This document shows positions 25,021-32,154 of a stretch of DNA of 57,691 nucleotides, piece after piece. Below the pieces are notes generated by a model that searched no databases, was not told where the DNA came from, and saw nothing but the letters and a program-made list of their open reading frames with translations. The stretch is from CAKRZE01 sp045617585 (lineage in GTDB: Bacteria > Bacillota > Clostridia > Oscillospirales > CAG-272): contig JAZLIW010000127.1 of NCBI GenBank assembly GCA_045617585.1, positions 1 to 57,691 of the forward strand, in the 5' to 3' direction. Position 1 is the stretch's first letter, and every line of letters starts with the position of its first letter. Made by a program: the position numbers and the translations under genes.

Positions 25021-25377
25021 TCAATCTCTGAATTCTATCGGCAGACCGTCGGGATCCTTCACGAAGAAAACTTTTTTGCCGTCTTCCTTCGTTCTGATCG
25101 GTTCGGGGCGGTACTTGCCGAGCTGTTCCCATAACCCGGGGACGTCGTCGACCTCAAACGCGAGATGGCGGAGCCCCAGTGCCTCGGGGCCGGTCACCCT
25201 CGCCGGATGCCTGCCGTCAATGAACAGTTCCAGCTTTTCTCCGTACCCGATCAGCCATACGATCTGATCGTAACCCCGGTCGATCCGGTTTTCTTCCGCA
25301 AATCCGAGGTCCTTATAAAAGTCAACGCCCGCCTCGGAGCTGACGATGATCGCCGTGTGATGCAGTTTTTTTATCAT
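25021..25377 (-). CDS. VOC-superfamily (glyoxalase-like) protein, first gene of the operon
   Basis: A 118-residue protein with the paired beta-alpha-beta-beta-beta modules of the vicinal oxygen chelate fold. It begins KKLHHTAIIVSSEAGVDFYKDLGF and its second module has LGLRHLAFEVDDVPGLWEQL, ending VFFVKDPDGLPIEFRD. His6/His7, Glu near LELFIDG, the His of RHLAFEV and Glu of PIEFRD are candidate metal ligands. It is the first gene after the operon promoter at 25455-25483 and a leader hairpin. It might act as an isomerase/lyase on a sugar or amino-acid precursor, but this cannot be read from sequence. Confidence 0.88.
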   Translation of the reverse strand: MIKKLHHTAIIVSSEAGVDFYKDLGFAEENRIDRGYDQIVWLIGYGEKLELFIDGRHPARVTGPEALGLRHLAFEVDDVPGLWEQLGKYRPEPIRTKEDGKKVFFVKDPDGLPIEFRD

Positions 25378-25386
25378 GATCTCTCC

Positions 25387-25419
25387 GCAAGCCGACCTCC
25401 GGGATCGCGGTCGGTTTGC
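25387..25419 (-). promoter_or_regulatory. Leader hairpin directly before the glycan operon
   Basis: In the minus-strand RNA, GCAAACCGACC (25419-25409) pairs with GGTCGGCTTGC (25397-25387), with one G-U pair and an 11-base loop. The GGAG ribosome site of the VOC gene begins right at its base. There is no U-run, so it is not a terminator. It could tune translation or serve as a recognition element for a processive antitermination factor. Confidence 0.6.
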
Positions 25420-25454
25420 ATAAGTATAGTTTCAGTTATTCATTCTTATGTCAA

Positions 25455-25483
25455 ATTATATCACAGTCCGGAAAATATGTCAA
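25455..25483 (-). promoter_or_regulatory. Sigma-A promoter of the polysaccharide operon
   Basis: Minus strand: TTGACA (25478-25483), 17-base spacer, TATAAT (25455-25460), with TGA as extended -10. It is the only convincing promoter I find for the 18 genes down to 9808. Confidence 0.92.
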
Positions 25484-25587
25484 TTGTTTTCCATGAAAAA
25501 GAGTCACAAAAAAGCCTCCTCCGCCCGTCCCGTTTTTGTTTACGCGGAATAACGGCGGGCGAATATATTCGGCCCGGACTTTTCGGC

Positions 25588-25607
25588 GCACGGTCCGCGG
25601 ATCGTGC
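25588..25607. promoter_or_regulatory. 20-bp dyad, possible operator
   Basis: GCACGGTCCGCGGATCGTGC is symmetric except for one pair of positions (G versus T). It lies between the two divergent promoters, about 55 bases upstream of the plus-strand -35 box. Binding by a regulator is only suggested by symmetry and place. Confidence 0.35.
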
Positions 25608-25662
25608 GGATTCCGTACGAAGATTTTGCGCCTCATCCGCCCCGAACGTATCGCCGAACCGC

Positions 25663-25691
25663 TTGATTTTTTCCGCTCTCTATGATATAAT
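25663..25691 (+). promoter_or_regulatory. Sigma-A promoter of the Gfo/Idh/MocA gene
   Basis: TTGATT (25663-25668), 17-base spacer, TATAAT (25686-25691), preceded by TGA as extended -10. It is followed after about 40 bases by the GAGGAGG ribosome site of the oxidoreductase gene. Confidence 0.88.
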
Positions 25692-25733
25692 AAGGTGTAA
25701 CCGGAATCTATTATTTCAGAGGAGGACAATATC

Positions 25734-26936
25734 ATGTCAGAAGTCAGGATCGGTGTTTTCGGCGCCTGGAGAGGCAACTCCTATATTGATCTGATCTCAA
25801 AGGAGCCGAGGACGAAGCTCGTCGCCATCTGTGATAAGAACATCGGGGAAATGAAGAACCTCGGGGGCTATGAGGGCGTTGCTCTGTATGACAACTTTGA
25901 CGACTTTATCGAGGGCGGAAAGAAGCTCGGGATGAACGCGGTCTTTCTCGCGAACTATTTCCATCAGCACGCGCCGTTTGCCATCCGTGCGATGGAGGCG
26001 GGGATGGACGTCATCAGCGAATGCACCGCGGCCTCCACGCTGAAGGAATGCGTCGAGCTGGTCGAGGCAGTGGAGCGGACCGGCAGGAAATACATGCTTG
26101 CCGAAAATTATCCGTTCATGACCATGAATCTGAAAATGGAGCAGCTCGTGCAGAGCGGAAAGCTCGGTTCTCTGGTCTACGCCGAAGGAGAATACAACCA
26201 TTCCGGCAACAACGACGAGCTGCGTACGCTGACCCCCGGAAAAAATCACTGGCGCGCATGGCTGCCCCGCACCTATTACGTCACTCACGCAATGGGGCCG
26301 CTCATGTATATGACGAAGACCATGCCGAAATACGTTTCCGCGCGCGCGGCGCACTCCGATCTGCTTTACGAGCTGAAGGAATGGCGCCACAACTACGACG
26401 CGGTCGGGATCATGTTCTGTGAAATGGACAACGGGATGATCGCGCGCTTCACCGGCTGCACCGCGATGGCGAGCGATTACAGCCGTTACCGCGTCTGCGG
26501 CGACCGTGCCTCCGTCGAATCGGGCGGAAACGTCGGTGCCGACGCCGTCCGTCTCTTCTACTTCCCGCACACGAAGCCGGAGGGCGTCAACCAGTGCACG
26601 ATCGTTCCGGCGGATCTTGCCGAGTTCGGCGAAAAAGGCGTCCTTGCCAAGAACGCAGGGCACGGCGGCGGAGACTATTGGATCGTCCAGCGGATGGTCG
26701 ACTATTTCGCCGAGGGGAAGGATCCCTTCTTCGACGTTTACCGTGCCGTCGCCATGTCCGCGACCGCCATCCTCGGCTGGAGAAGCTGCCTGAACCACGG
26801 CGAAAATTATAAGATCCCGGATTTCCGGAACCCCGAAGAACGTGACGCCGTCCGGAACGATGATCTGACGCCCTTCCCGGATGAGAACGGAGAAGGAAAA
26901 ACGCTGCCCTCCGCCCTTCCCTGGGGGGAGGACTGA
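25734..26936 (+). CDS. Gfo/Idh/MocA-family oxidoreductase
   Basis: NAD(P)-dependent sugar or inositol oxidoreductase-like protein, 400 residues, with a strong AGGAGG site. The N-terminal Rossmann part begins EVRIGVFGAWRGNSYID, where GAWRGN replaces the usual GxGxxG. MDVISECTAASTLKECVEL stands at the position of the EKP motif, but the motif reads ECT, so the conserved Lys is missing. The C-terminal half (HGGGDYWIVQRMVDYFAEGKDPFFDVYRAVAMS) is typical of the family's substrate domain. No signal peptide is visible. It is translationally coupled to the next gene (3 bases between stop and GTG). Loss of the EKP Lys suggests altered chemistry, such as in GH109-like or dehydratase-like relatives. Confidence 0.88.
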   Translation: MSEVRIGVFGAWRGNSYIDLISKEPRTKLVAICDKNIGEMKNLGGYEGVALYDNFDDFIEGGKKLGMNAVFLANYFHQHAPFAIRAMEAGMDVISECTAASTLKECVELVEAVERTGRKYMLAENYPFMTMNLKMEQLVQSGKLGSLVYAEGEYNHSGNNDELRTLTPGKNHWRAWLPRTYYVTHAMGPLMYMTKTMPKYVSARAAHSDLLYELKEWRHNYDAVGIMFCEMDNGMIARFTGCTAMASDYSRYRVCGDRASVESGGNVGADAVRLFYFPHTKPEGVNQCTIVPADLAEFGEKGVLAKNAGHGGGDYWIVQRMVDYFAEGKDPFFDVYRAVAMSATAILGWRSCLNHGENYKIPDFRNPEERDAVRNDDLTPFPDENGEGKTLPSALPWGED

Positions 26937-26939
26937 TCC

Positions 26940-28577
26940 GTGAAGAACGGACGGAAACGATTCGCGTCACTTCTGATCGGAGGGATCCTTGCCGTGAGCA
27001 GCGCCATCGTTACCCTGCCTCTTTCCGCGGAGGAGAGCGTCTTTGCCTTTGACGGCAGCATGTCGGAGGAGACCCTGCGGGCCTACTGCTCCCGCGCCGT
27101 CTCCTTTGCCGGCTTCTGCGTCGAGAACTGCGACCCCGATCCGATCTTTGAAGAGGATCTGCGCATGGTCCTGCGCACCGGGGCAAAATATATCGGCCGT
27201 GCCGCCTACTATTCGTGGGGCGGCAACATGAGCGCCGAGCAGATCGGGACCCATTACCGCCTCGCCGAAGAGCGCGCGGCGGAAGCGCACCGCGCGGATC
27301 CCGAGCTGATCCTGCAGGCCGGCGTCTTCGAGATCGTATACCGCGGCACTGCGGAAGCGACGCCCGTCCCCGCGTACGCCTTCGAGGCGTTCGGGCTTCC
27401 CGTGGAGGAACGGAACTTTTCCTACGATGATATCGTCTTCACAGAAGGCGAATACGACGTGAAAAAGAATTACTGGGGCAACGATTCCTCCGGCGTTCCG
27501 GATATCACGAAGACCGAAACGCAGCTGTATTTTTACACGCAGATCACCCGCTACATCGACGCGGGCTACGAGGCGTTCCACCTCGGGCAGGCGGAACTGA
27601 TGGCGAACTACGATCCGGGCCGCTATCCCGCGTGGGACCGCGTCACGACGCTCGCCCGGGAATACGCGAAGGATCACGCCCGCCGCGGCATCGTCCTGTT
27701 CGACTGCCATACGAACATCGCCTCCGGCGGAATGAAGGTCGGCGACCGGCTGATCTGCGATATCATCGGCGCGGGCCTGGTCCCGAACGAGACGGAATTC
27801 GCCGGCGGCGCGTATCAGTGCCGCATCTCTCACTACGACGACTGCTGGCTTCAGTGGATCGGAAGGAGCGCGGGCGGAAAGCATCCGCTCGGCTTTACCG
27901 TCGACGCCTGCTATACCATCCTCGAATTCGATAACTACGGCGGCAGCGGGAACCCCGGCGTCCCCACGCCCGACGGCTTTTACAACTGGGGCTGGGACGA
28001 TATCACCTGGTTCGCCATGCAGCCCGAACAATACCGCAACGACTTTCTCCTGGAATGTCAGGACTTCCTGACCTCGGAATGCCTCGATAAAAACGGAGAA
28101 CAGGTCTATTATCTCCAGCCTGCCTTCCGCCGCGTGCTGACCGACATTCCCGAACTCACCTACGAGCTGAAGGACCCGGACGCCGCGAGCGCTGCCGAAG
28201 CGTACCTGAAAGCGGAACGGACCGAATTCACGCGGGAGGGCAAGACCCTCACGATGAAGGTGACGAAGGACTACCGCGCCAATATGCCTTCCGACGTCTG
28301 TCCGAACGGCTTCGGGCAGGAGGACACCGTCCGTGAGATCTTTCTCGGAAAGAACGCCCCCGACCCCGCAGTGTACCGCGAGTATCTGAAAAAGGCGGAA
28401 ACCGAAGCCGTCTCCGCGCAGGAAAGCGAAACCGGAAAAGCCGCCGAGAACCCCTCTGCGGACAAAAAGCCGATCACCGCGATCCTCGGCATCTCCGCGG
28501 CGGCGCTCGGCGTCCTTGCCCTGTCTGTTATTCTGATCCGCAGAAAGAAAAAGGAGACTGACCCCAAAGCACACTGA
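26940..28577 (+). CDS. Exported C-terminally anchored protein of unknown function
   Basis: A 545-residue protein starting with GTG 3 bases after the oxidoreductase stop; the ribosome site (GGGGAGG) lies inside the end of that gene. It has a signal peptide (about residues 1-30), a large ectodomain rich in Trp, Tyr and Asp, and a C-terminal helix (about 512-535, AILGISAAALGVLALSVILI) ending in RRKKKE. No LPXTG motif is seen. The ectodomain has blocks resembling a TIM-barrel glycosidase (FHLGQAELMANYDP, RGIVLFDCHTNIA, FYNWGWDDITWFAMQPEQY), but I do not recognise the family and cannot name catalytic residues. Coupling to an oxidoreductase suggests a role in handling an external carbohydrate. No function is assigned. 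Confidence 0.88.
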   Translation: MKNGRKRFASLLIGGILAVSSAIVTLPLSAEESVFAFDGSMSEETLRAYCSRAVSFAGFCVENCDPDPIFEEDLRMVLRTGAKYIGRAAYYSWGGNMSAEQIGTHYRLAEERAAEAHRADPELILQAGVFEIVYRGTAEATPVPAYAFEAFGLPVEERNFSYDDIVFTEGEYDVKKNYWGNDSSGVPDITKTETQLYFYTQITRYIDAGYEAFHLGQAELMANYDPGRYPAWDRVTTLAREYAKDHARRGIVLFDCHTNIASGGMKVGDRLICDIIGAGLVPNETEFAGGAYQCRISHYDDCWLQWIGRSAGGKHPLGFTVDACYTILEFDNYGGSGNPGVPTPDGFYNWGWDDITWFAMQPEQYRNDFLLECQDFLTSECLDKNGEQVYYLQPAFRRVLTDIPELTYELKDPDAASAAEAYLKAERTEFTREGKTLTMKVTKDYRANMPSDVCPNGFGQEDTVREIFLGKNAPDPAVYREYLKKAETEAVSAQESETGKAAENPSADKKPITAILGISAAALGVLALSVILIRRKKKETDPKAH

Positions 28578-28592
28578 AATATTGCCGGAAAA

Positions 28593-28629
28593 AGGCTGCC
28601 GCAAGTGAGGAAAGCACCTGCGGCAGCCT
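28593..28629. terminator. Bidirectional terminator between convergent genes
   Basis: AGGCTGCCGCA and TGCGGCAGCCT form an 11-bp perfect stem. On the minus strand it is followed by TTTTT, serving the MATE gene; on the plus strand by CTGTTTTGTT, serving the oxidoreductase unit. Confidence 0.88.
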
Positions 28630-28647
28630 CTGTTTTGTTCTCCGACT

Positions 28648-30024
28648 TCAGCGCTTCCTGCCGAGAAGCGGTTTGTTTTCCTTTCCGGCGAAAATACGAC
28701 GCAGGAGAAGGACGGCAGCGGCGGCAAGGACGACCTCGGAAACGACGGCGGCATAACCCATCCCGTAGAGCGGCATCAGGCGGTTCAGCAGAATGATTGC
28801 CGGGATTTCGAGGATGACCTTCCGCATGACGGCAAAAATCAGAGAGTAGCTTCCCTTTCCGATCGACTGGAAAACGCCGACCGCGAGAAAATCGACGGCA
28901 AGAAAGGTCACGCCGATCGACATCCGCCGCAGCAGCGGTCCGCCGTACTCAACGACCGCATCGCTGTCCATGAACGCGCGGATCAGTCCCGTGGAGAATG
29001 TGAACAGCACCGCGGTCATGATCAGCGCCAGAACGACGGTGATCTTCATCACAAAGGCGATCGCGTCCTTCATCCGGATGCGGTTGCCCGAAGTATAGTT
29101 ATAGCTGACAAGCGGCATGATCCCCTGCGAAATTCCCATGCAGATATACATCGGGAGCATATTCACCTTGTGTGCGATCCCCATTGCCGAAACTGCGTCC
29201 GGACCGAATTCCGCGGTATAGTTGTTCAGGATCACCGTTCCGGTCACGTTCAGAAGGTTCTGGATGGAGGAAGGGATCCCGACACCGAAGACCTCCTTCA
29301 CGATTCCGCGCCGGAAGCAGAACTGACGCGGAGAAACCGACACGCAGGTATCCTTTCCCTTGACAAGAAGATATCCGAAGAAGTAAAGGCAGGCAAAGGA
29401 ATTGGAGATAAACGTCGCAAGCCCCGCTCCGGCGGCTCCCATCCCGAGAAAACGGGGCAGGACGAAGAAGGGATCAAGGATGATATTCAGAACGCAGCCG
29501 CTCATGACCCCGATCCCGGCATGTGCGAAAGCGCCCTCCGCCCTGACCATGTTGGCAAGAACGACGTTCAGGATCGCCGGTGCGGCGCCGCAGGTCACAG
29601 TCCAGATCAGATACTCCCCGGTCGCCCCTGCCGTTTCCGCGTCGGCACCGAGCAGGTTCATCAGCGGAGCACGGAAGACGGTACAGAAAACCGAAATCAG
29701 AAGAGAGCAGAACAGCGCGCACCAAAAAGAAAAAGATGCCGTCTTCTTAACGGTTTCATAATCCTTTTTCCCCAGACTTCTTGATATCAGGCTCGCAGAA
29801 CCGACGGCAAACAGATTGTTCACCGCATTGAAGGCAAGAAGGACCGGGGCTGCCAGCGTCACTGCGGAACTCTGCACGGAATCCTTGAGCAGGCCGACAA
29901 AATATGTATCGGCAAGGTTGTACAGCACCATGACAAGGGTACTGAGCACCGTCGGTACCGACAGTTTCATCACGGCGACCGGAACGGGGTCTCTCTCAAA
30001 CATCGCAATTTTTTTGGAATCCAT
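28648..30024 (-). CDS. MATE-family efflux transporter
   Basis: Multidrug/toxin exporter or related cation antiporter, 458 residues in 12 hydrophobic helices. The N-terminus (FERDPVPVAVMKLSVPTVLSTLVMVLYNLADTYFVG) is the MATE signature, and the second half repeats it in GIPSSIQNLLNVTGTVILNNY. LISRSLGKKDYETVKKTASFSFW is the typical loop. It has its own promoter at 30051-30079 and ends at the terminator 28593-28629, so it is monocistronic. The substrate cannot be named. Confidence 0.95.
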   Translation of the reverse strand: MDSKKIAMFERDPVPVAVMKLSVPTVLSTLVMVLYNLADTYFVGLLKDSVQSSAVTLAAPVLLAFNAVNNLFAVGSASLISRSLGKKDYETVKKTASFSFWCALFCSLLISVFCTVFRAPLMNLLGADAETAGATGEYLIWTVTCGAAPAILNVVLANMVRAEGAFAHAGIGVMSGCVLNIILDPFFVLPRFLGMGAAGAGLATFISNSFACLYFFGYLLVKGKDTCVSVSPRQFCFRRGIVKEVFGVGIPSSIQNLLNVTGTVILNNYTAEFGPDAVSAMGIAHKVNMLPMYICMGISQGIMPLVSYNYTSGNRIRMKDAIAFVMKITVVLALIMTAVLFTFSTGLIRAFMDSDAVVEYGGPLLRRMSIGVTFLAVDFLAVGVFQSIGKGSYSLIFAVMRKVILEIPAIILLNRLMPLYGMGYAAVVSEVVLAAAAVLLLRRIFAGKENKPLLGRKR

Positions 30025-30050
30025 ATCTTCATGTCCTTTCCGTAAAACAT

Positions 30051-30079
30051 ATCATATCACATTTTTCTCCGGGAATCAA
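30051..30079 (-). promoter_or_regulatory. Sigma-A promoter of the MATE gene
   Basis: Minus strand: TTGATT (30074-30079), 17-base spacer, TATGAT (30051-30056), with TGA before the -10. It lies back to back with the plus-strand promoter at 30097. Confidence 0.85.
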
Positions 30080-30096
30080 GTATTGCGGAAGAAATC

Positions 30097-30125
30097 TTGA
30101 CATTCCACCGTACCGGGTATATAAT
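30097..30125 (+). promoter_or_regulatory. Sigma-A promoter of the URO-D/FRG/ABC operon
   Basis: TTGACA (30097-30102), 17-base spacer, TATAAT (30120-30125), both exact consensus. It stands 38 bases before the URO-D-like start and is the only clear promoter for the genes down to 36614. Confidence 0.92.
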
Positions 30126-30162
30126 AATGGAAGGAATCAGCCAAAAAAGGGAGGCGTTTCAT

Positions 30163-31281
30163 ATGACCAACCGCGAACGCGCCATGAACCTTCTTCATTT
30201 CAGGCCCGCCGACCGCCTTCCCGCCGTCCACTTCGGCTATTGGGGAGAACTCCTTGCCGAATGGGTCGGCCAGGGGAAGATCCCCGCGCATATCCTCGAA
30301 AACTATTACGACGGCAGTCCCTCCGACCGCGAGCTTGACAGGCTGATCGGCTGGGACTTCAACTGGTACCACTGCGTCGCGGGCGCGAACGGTCTCTTCC
30401 CGTACTTTTCCGCGGAGCTTCTCGAGACCCTGCCGGACGGCTCCCGCAAGGTGCGCAACGGCTGGGGCGTGACCGAATACGTCAAGCCCGGCGTCACCTC
30501 GATCCCCTCGGAATGCGATTATCTGCTGAAGGACCGCGCCGCGTTCGAGGAATACTATCTGCCGAAGATGCGGTACGTCCCCGAGCGGATCGATACGGCG
30601 TTCTTTGAGAAGTTCAACGAGACGAGAGAGCAGGATATCCCGGTCGGGATCATGCTCGGCTCCCTGATCGGCGATATCCGCAACATGACCTCGGTCCTCG
30701 GGATGAGCTATCTGCTCTACGACGAGGACGAGACCCTCTTTGCCGATATCGTGGATGCCTACGCCGAGATGCAGTACCGCTGCGCCGAGGCGGTCTTTGC
30801 CGCGGGCGCGCGCTTCGACTTCGCGCACTACTGGGAGGATATCTGCTTCAAGGGCGGTCCGCTCCTCTCCCCGGACACGTTCCGGTCCCTGACCGAAAAG
30901 CATTACCGGAAGAGGAATGAGCTCGCGCACCGTTACGGGATCGATATCATCTCCCTCGACTGCGACGGCGTGACCGAAAAGCTCCTGCCGGTCTGGTTCG
31001 ATACCGGGGTCAACACGATGTTCCCGATCGAGGTCGGAACGTGGGGCGACCAGTTCGGGCCCGCACGGAAGAAATACGGCAGAGGAATGCTCGGCGTCGG
31101 CGGAATGGACAAGACCGCCTTCCGCAAGGACAAGGCGGCGGTCGACGCCGAGCTGGAGCGGATGCGCCGTCTCGCCTCGATGGGCGGCTTCCTCCCCTGC
31201 CCCGACCACCGGCTGATGCCGGGGAGCAAATTCGAGCTCGTACAGTATTACGCGGAGGAGATCAAGAAGATCCGCATTTAA
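30163..31281 (+). CDS. Uroporphyrinogen-decarboxylase-like protein (URO-D/MtaA superfamily)
   Basis: A 372-residue protein of the URO-D fold. The start MTNRERAMNLLHFRPADRLP is preceded by GGGAGG; NRERAMNLLHFRPADR is the opening seen in many URO-D-like proteins of anaerobes. Other blocks are GIMLGSLIGDIRNM, YAEMQYRCAEAVFAAGARF followed by DFAHYWEDICFKGGPLLSP, LDCDGVTEKLLPVWFDTGVNTMFPIEVG and GGFLPCPDHRLMPG. No heme genes are nearby, so true uroporphyrinogen decarboxylation is unlikely. Relatives include corrinoid methyltransferases (MtaA, MtbA), but no corrinoid protein is here. It leads an operon with FRG and sugar ABC genes; its reaction is unknown. Confidence 0.87.
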   Translation: MTNRERAMNLLHFRPADRLPAVHFGYWGELLAEWVGQGKIPAHILENYYDGSPSDRELDRLIGWDFNWYHCVAGANGLFPYFSAELLETLPDGSRKVRNGWGVTEYVKPGVTSIPSECDYLLKDRAAFEEYYLPKMRYVPERIDTAFFEKFNETREQDIPVGIMLGSLIGDIRNMTSVLGMSYLLYDEDETLFADIVDAYAEMQYRCAEAVFAAGARFDFAHYWEDICFKGGPLLSPDTFRSLTEKHYRKRNELAHRYGIDIISLDCDGVTEKLLPVWFDTGVNTMFPIEVGTWGDQFGPARKKYGRGMLGVGGMDKTAFRKDKAAVDAELERMRRLASMGGFLPCPDHRLMPGSKFELVQYYAEEIKKIRI

Positions 31282-31318
31282 CGTTTACAAAAAACATTTT
31301 TCAGAAGGAAGACGAAAA

Positions 31319-32119
31319 ATGATCCGCACCGTAGAACTCAACAGCATCCGCGGCGTCATGGACCTGATCTCCGATCAGGAATACAACGCGGAGATCGGCA
31401 GGCTCCGCAGCTCCTTCTTTTTCCGCGGGATGCCGGACGCGAGATACCGCCTGACGACCAGTCTGCGCATGAACTGCAAGGAGCTGGCAAAAGAACTGGA
31501 GCCCTCCATCCTGAAGAACTTCACCAAATACGCGAGCATCGACGACCCGACCCTCTCCTCCTCGGTCTGGAAGCAGATGATGATCGGGCAGCACCACGGT
31601 CTGCCGACGCGCCTCCTCGACTGGACCCGTTCCCCGCTGATCGCCCTGCACTTTGCGAGCACGGAGAACAACCTCGACAAGCTGGATAAGCGGGACGCCG
31701 TGGTCTGGCGCTTCGACATGCGTGAACTCCGGGAAAAACTGCCGCAGCGCTACGCCGAGGTGCTGAAGCGGGACAACACCTTCGTCTTTTCGGTCGATAC
31801 CCTCCGTTCCGTCGTCGGAACACTGGAGGAATACGACCGCGACATGGGCTCCGCGGCGTTCGTCAACATCGAGCCGCCCTCCGTGGATCAGCGCATCATC
31901 AGCCAATATTCGTTCTTTTCCATCATCCCCTCCGGGATCGAAGACATCGAGGACTATCTGGAGAAGAACACCGAGCGCACCGTCCGCTATATCATCAAAA
32001 AGGAGATCCGTTGGGACGTACGGGATCTGCTCGATCAGTTCAATATCAACGAGCGGGTCATCTACCCCGGTCTCGACGGTCTTTCCCGCGCGATCGCGCG
32101 GCACTATTTCGTCAAATAA
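31319..32119 (+). CDS. FRG-domain protein
   Basis: A 266-residue protein built around an FRG domain. The diagnostic blocks are SSFFFRGMPDARYRLTTSL near residue 35 (the FRG motif), and QHHGLPTRLLDWTRSPLIAL around residues 91-110. IEPPSVDQRIISQYSFFSI follows in the C-terminal half. There is no signal peptide or membrane segment. The biochemical activity of FRG domains is not established, and several are known from anti-phage loci; this one is instead embedded between a URO-D-like gene and a sugar transporter, with an AAGGAAG site and a 37-base gap upstream. It is probably cytoplasmic. Function in this operon is unknown. Confidence 0.9.
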   Translation: MIRTVELNSIRGVMDLISDQEYNAEIGRLRSSFFFRGMPDARYRLTTSLRMNCKELAKELEPSILKNFTKYASIDDPTLSSSVWKQMMIGQHHGLPTRLLDWTRSPLIALHFASTENNLDKLDKRDAVVWRFDMRELREKLPQRYAEVLKRDNTFVFSVDTLRSVVGTLEEYDRDMGSAAFVNIEPPSVDQRIISQYSFFSIIPSGIEDIEDYLEKNTERTVRYIIKKEIRWDVRDLLDQFNINERVIYPGLDGLSRAIARHYFVK

Positions 32120-32154
32120 CGGTCCGAATACCGATCATAAAAGGGAGCGATTCT

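Larger units (their letters stand above)
25378..25733. other. Divergent control region between glycan operon and Gfo/Idh gene
   Basis: These 356 bases carry no credible gene. They hold a leader hairpin and promoter for the minus-strand glycan operon, a 20-bp dyad at 25588-25607, and a promoter for the plus-strand oxidoreductase. The middle part (about 25494-25580) is unassigned. Confidence 0.75.

Noticed and set aside
26967..28754. 595-codon open frame on the minus strand opposite the exported unknown protein
   Set aside because: It crosses the terminator at 28593-28629, has shadow-like composition, and the plus strand shows signal peptide, anchor and coupled start.
30163..31281. Heme-biosynthetic uroporphyrinogen decarboxylase (hemE)
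   Set aside because: Family membership is clear but there are no heme genes near and the context is a sugar importer; a divergent URO-D-like protein is more likely.
31319..32119. FRG protein as part of a phage-defence island
   Set aside because: No nuclease, toxin, restriction, reverse transcriptase or integrase gene is nearby; it is inside a transporter operon. Kept as a metabolic curiosity.
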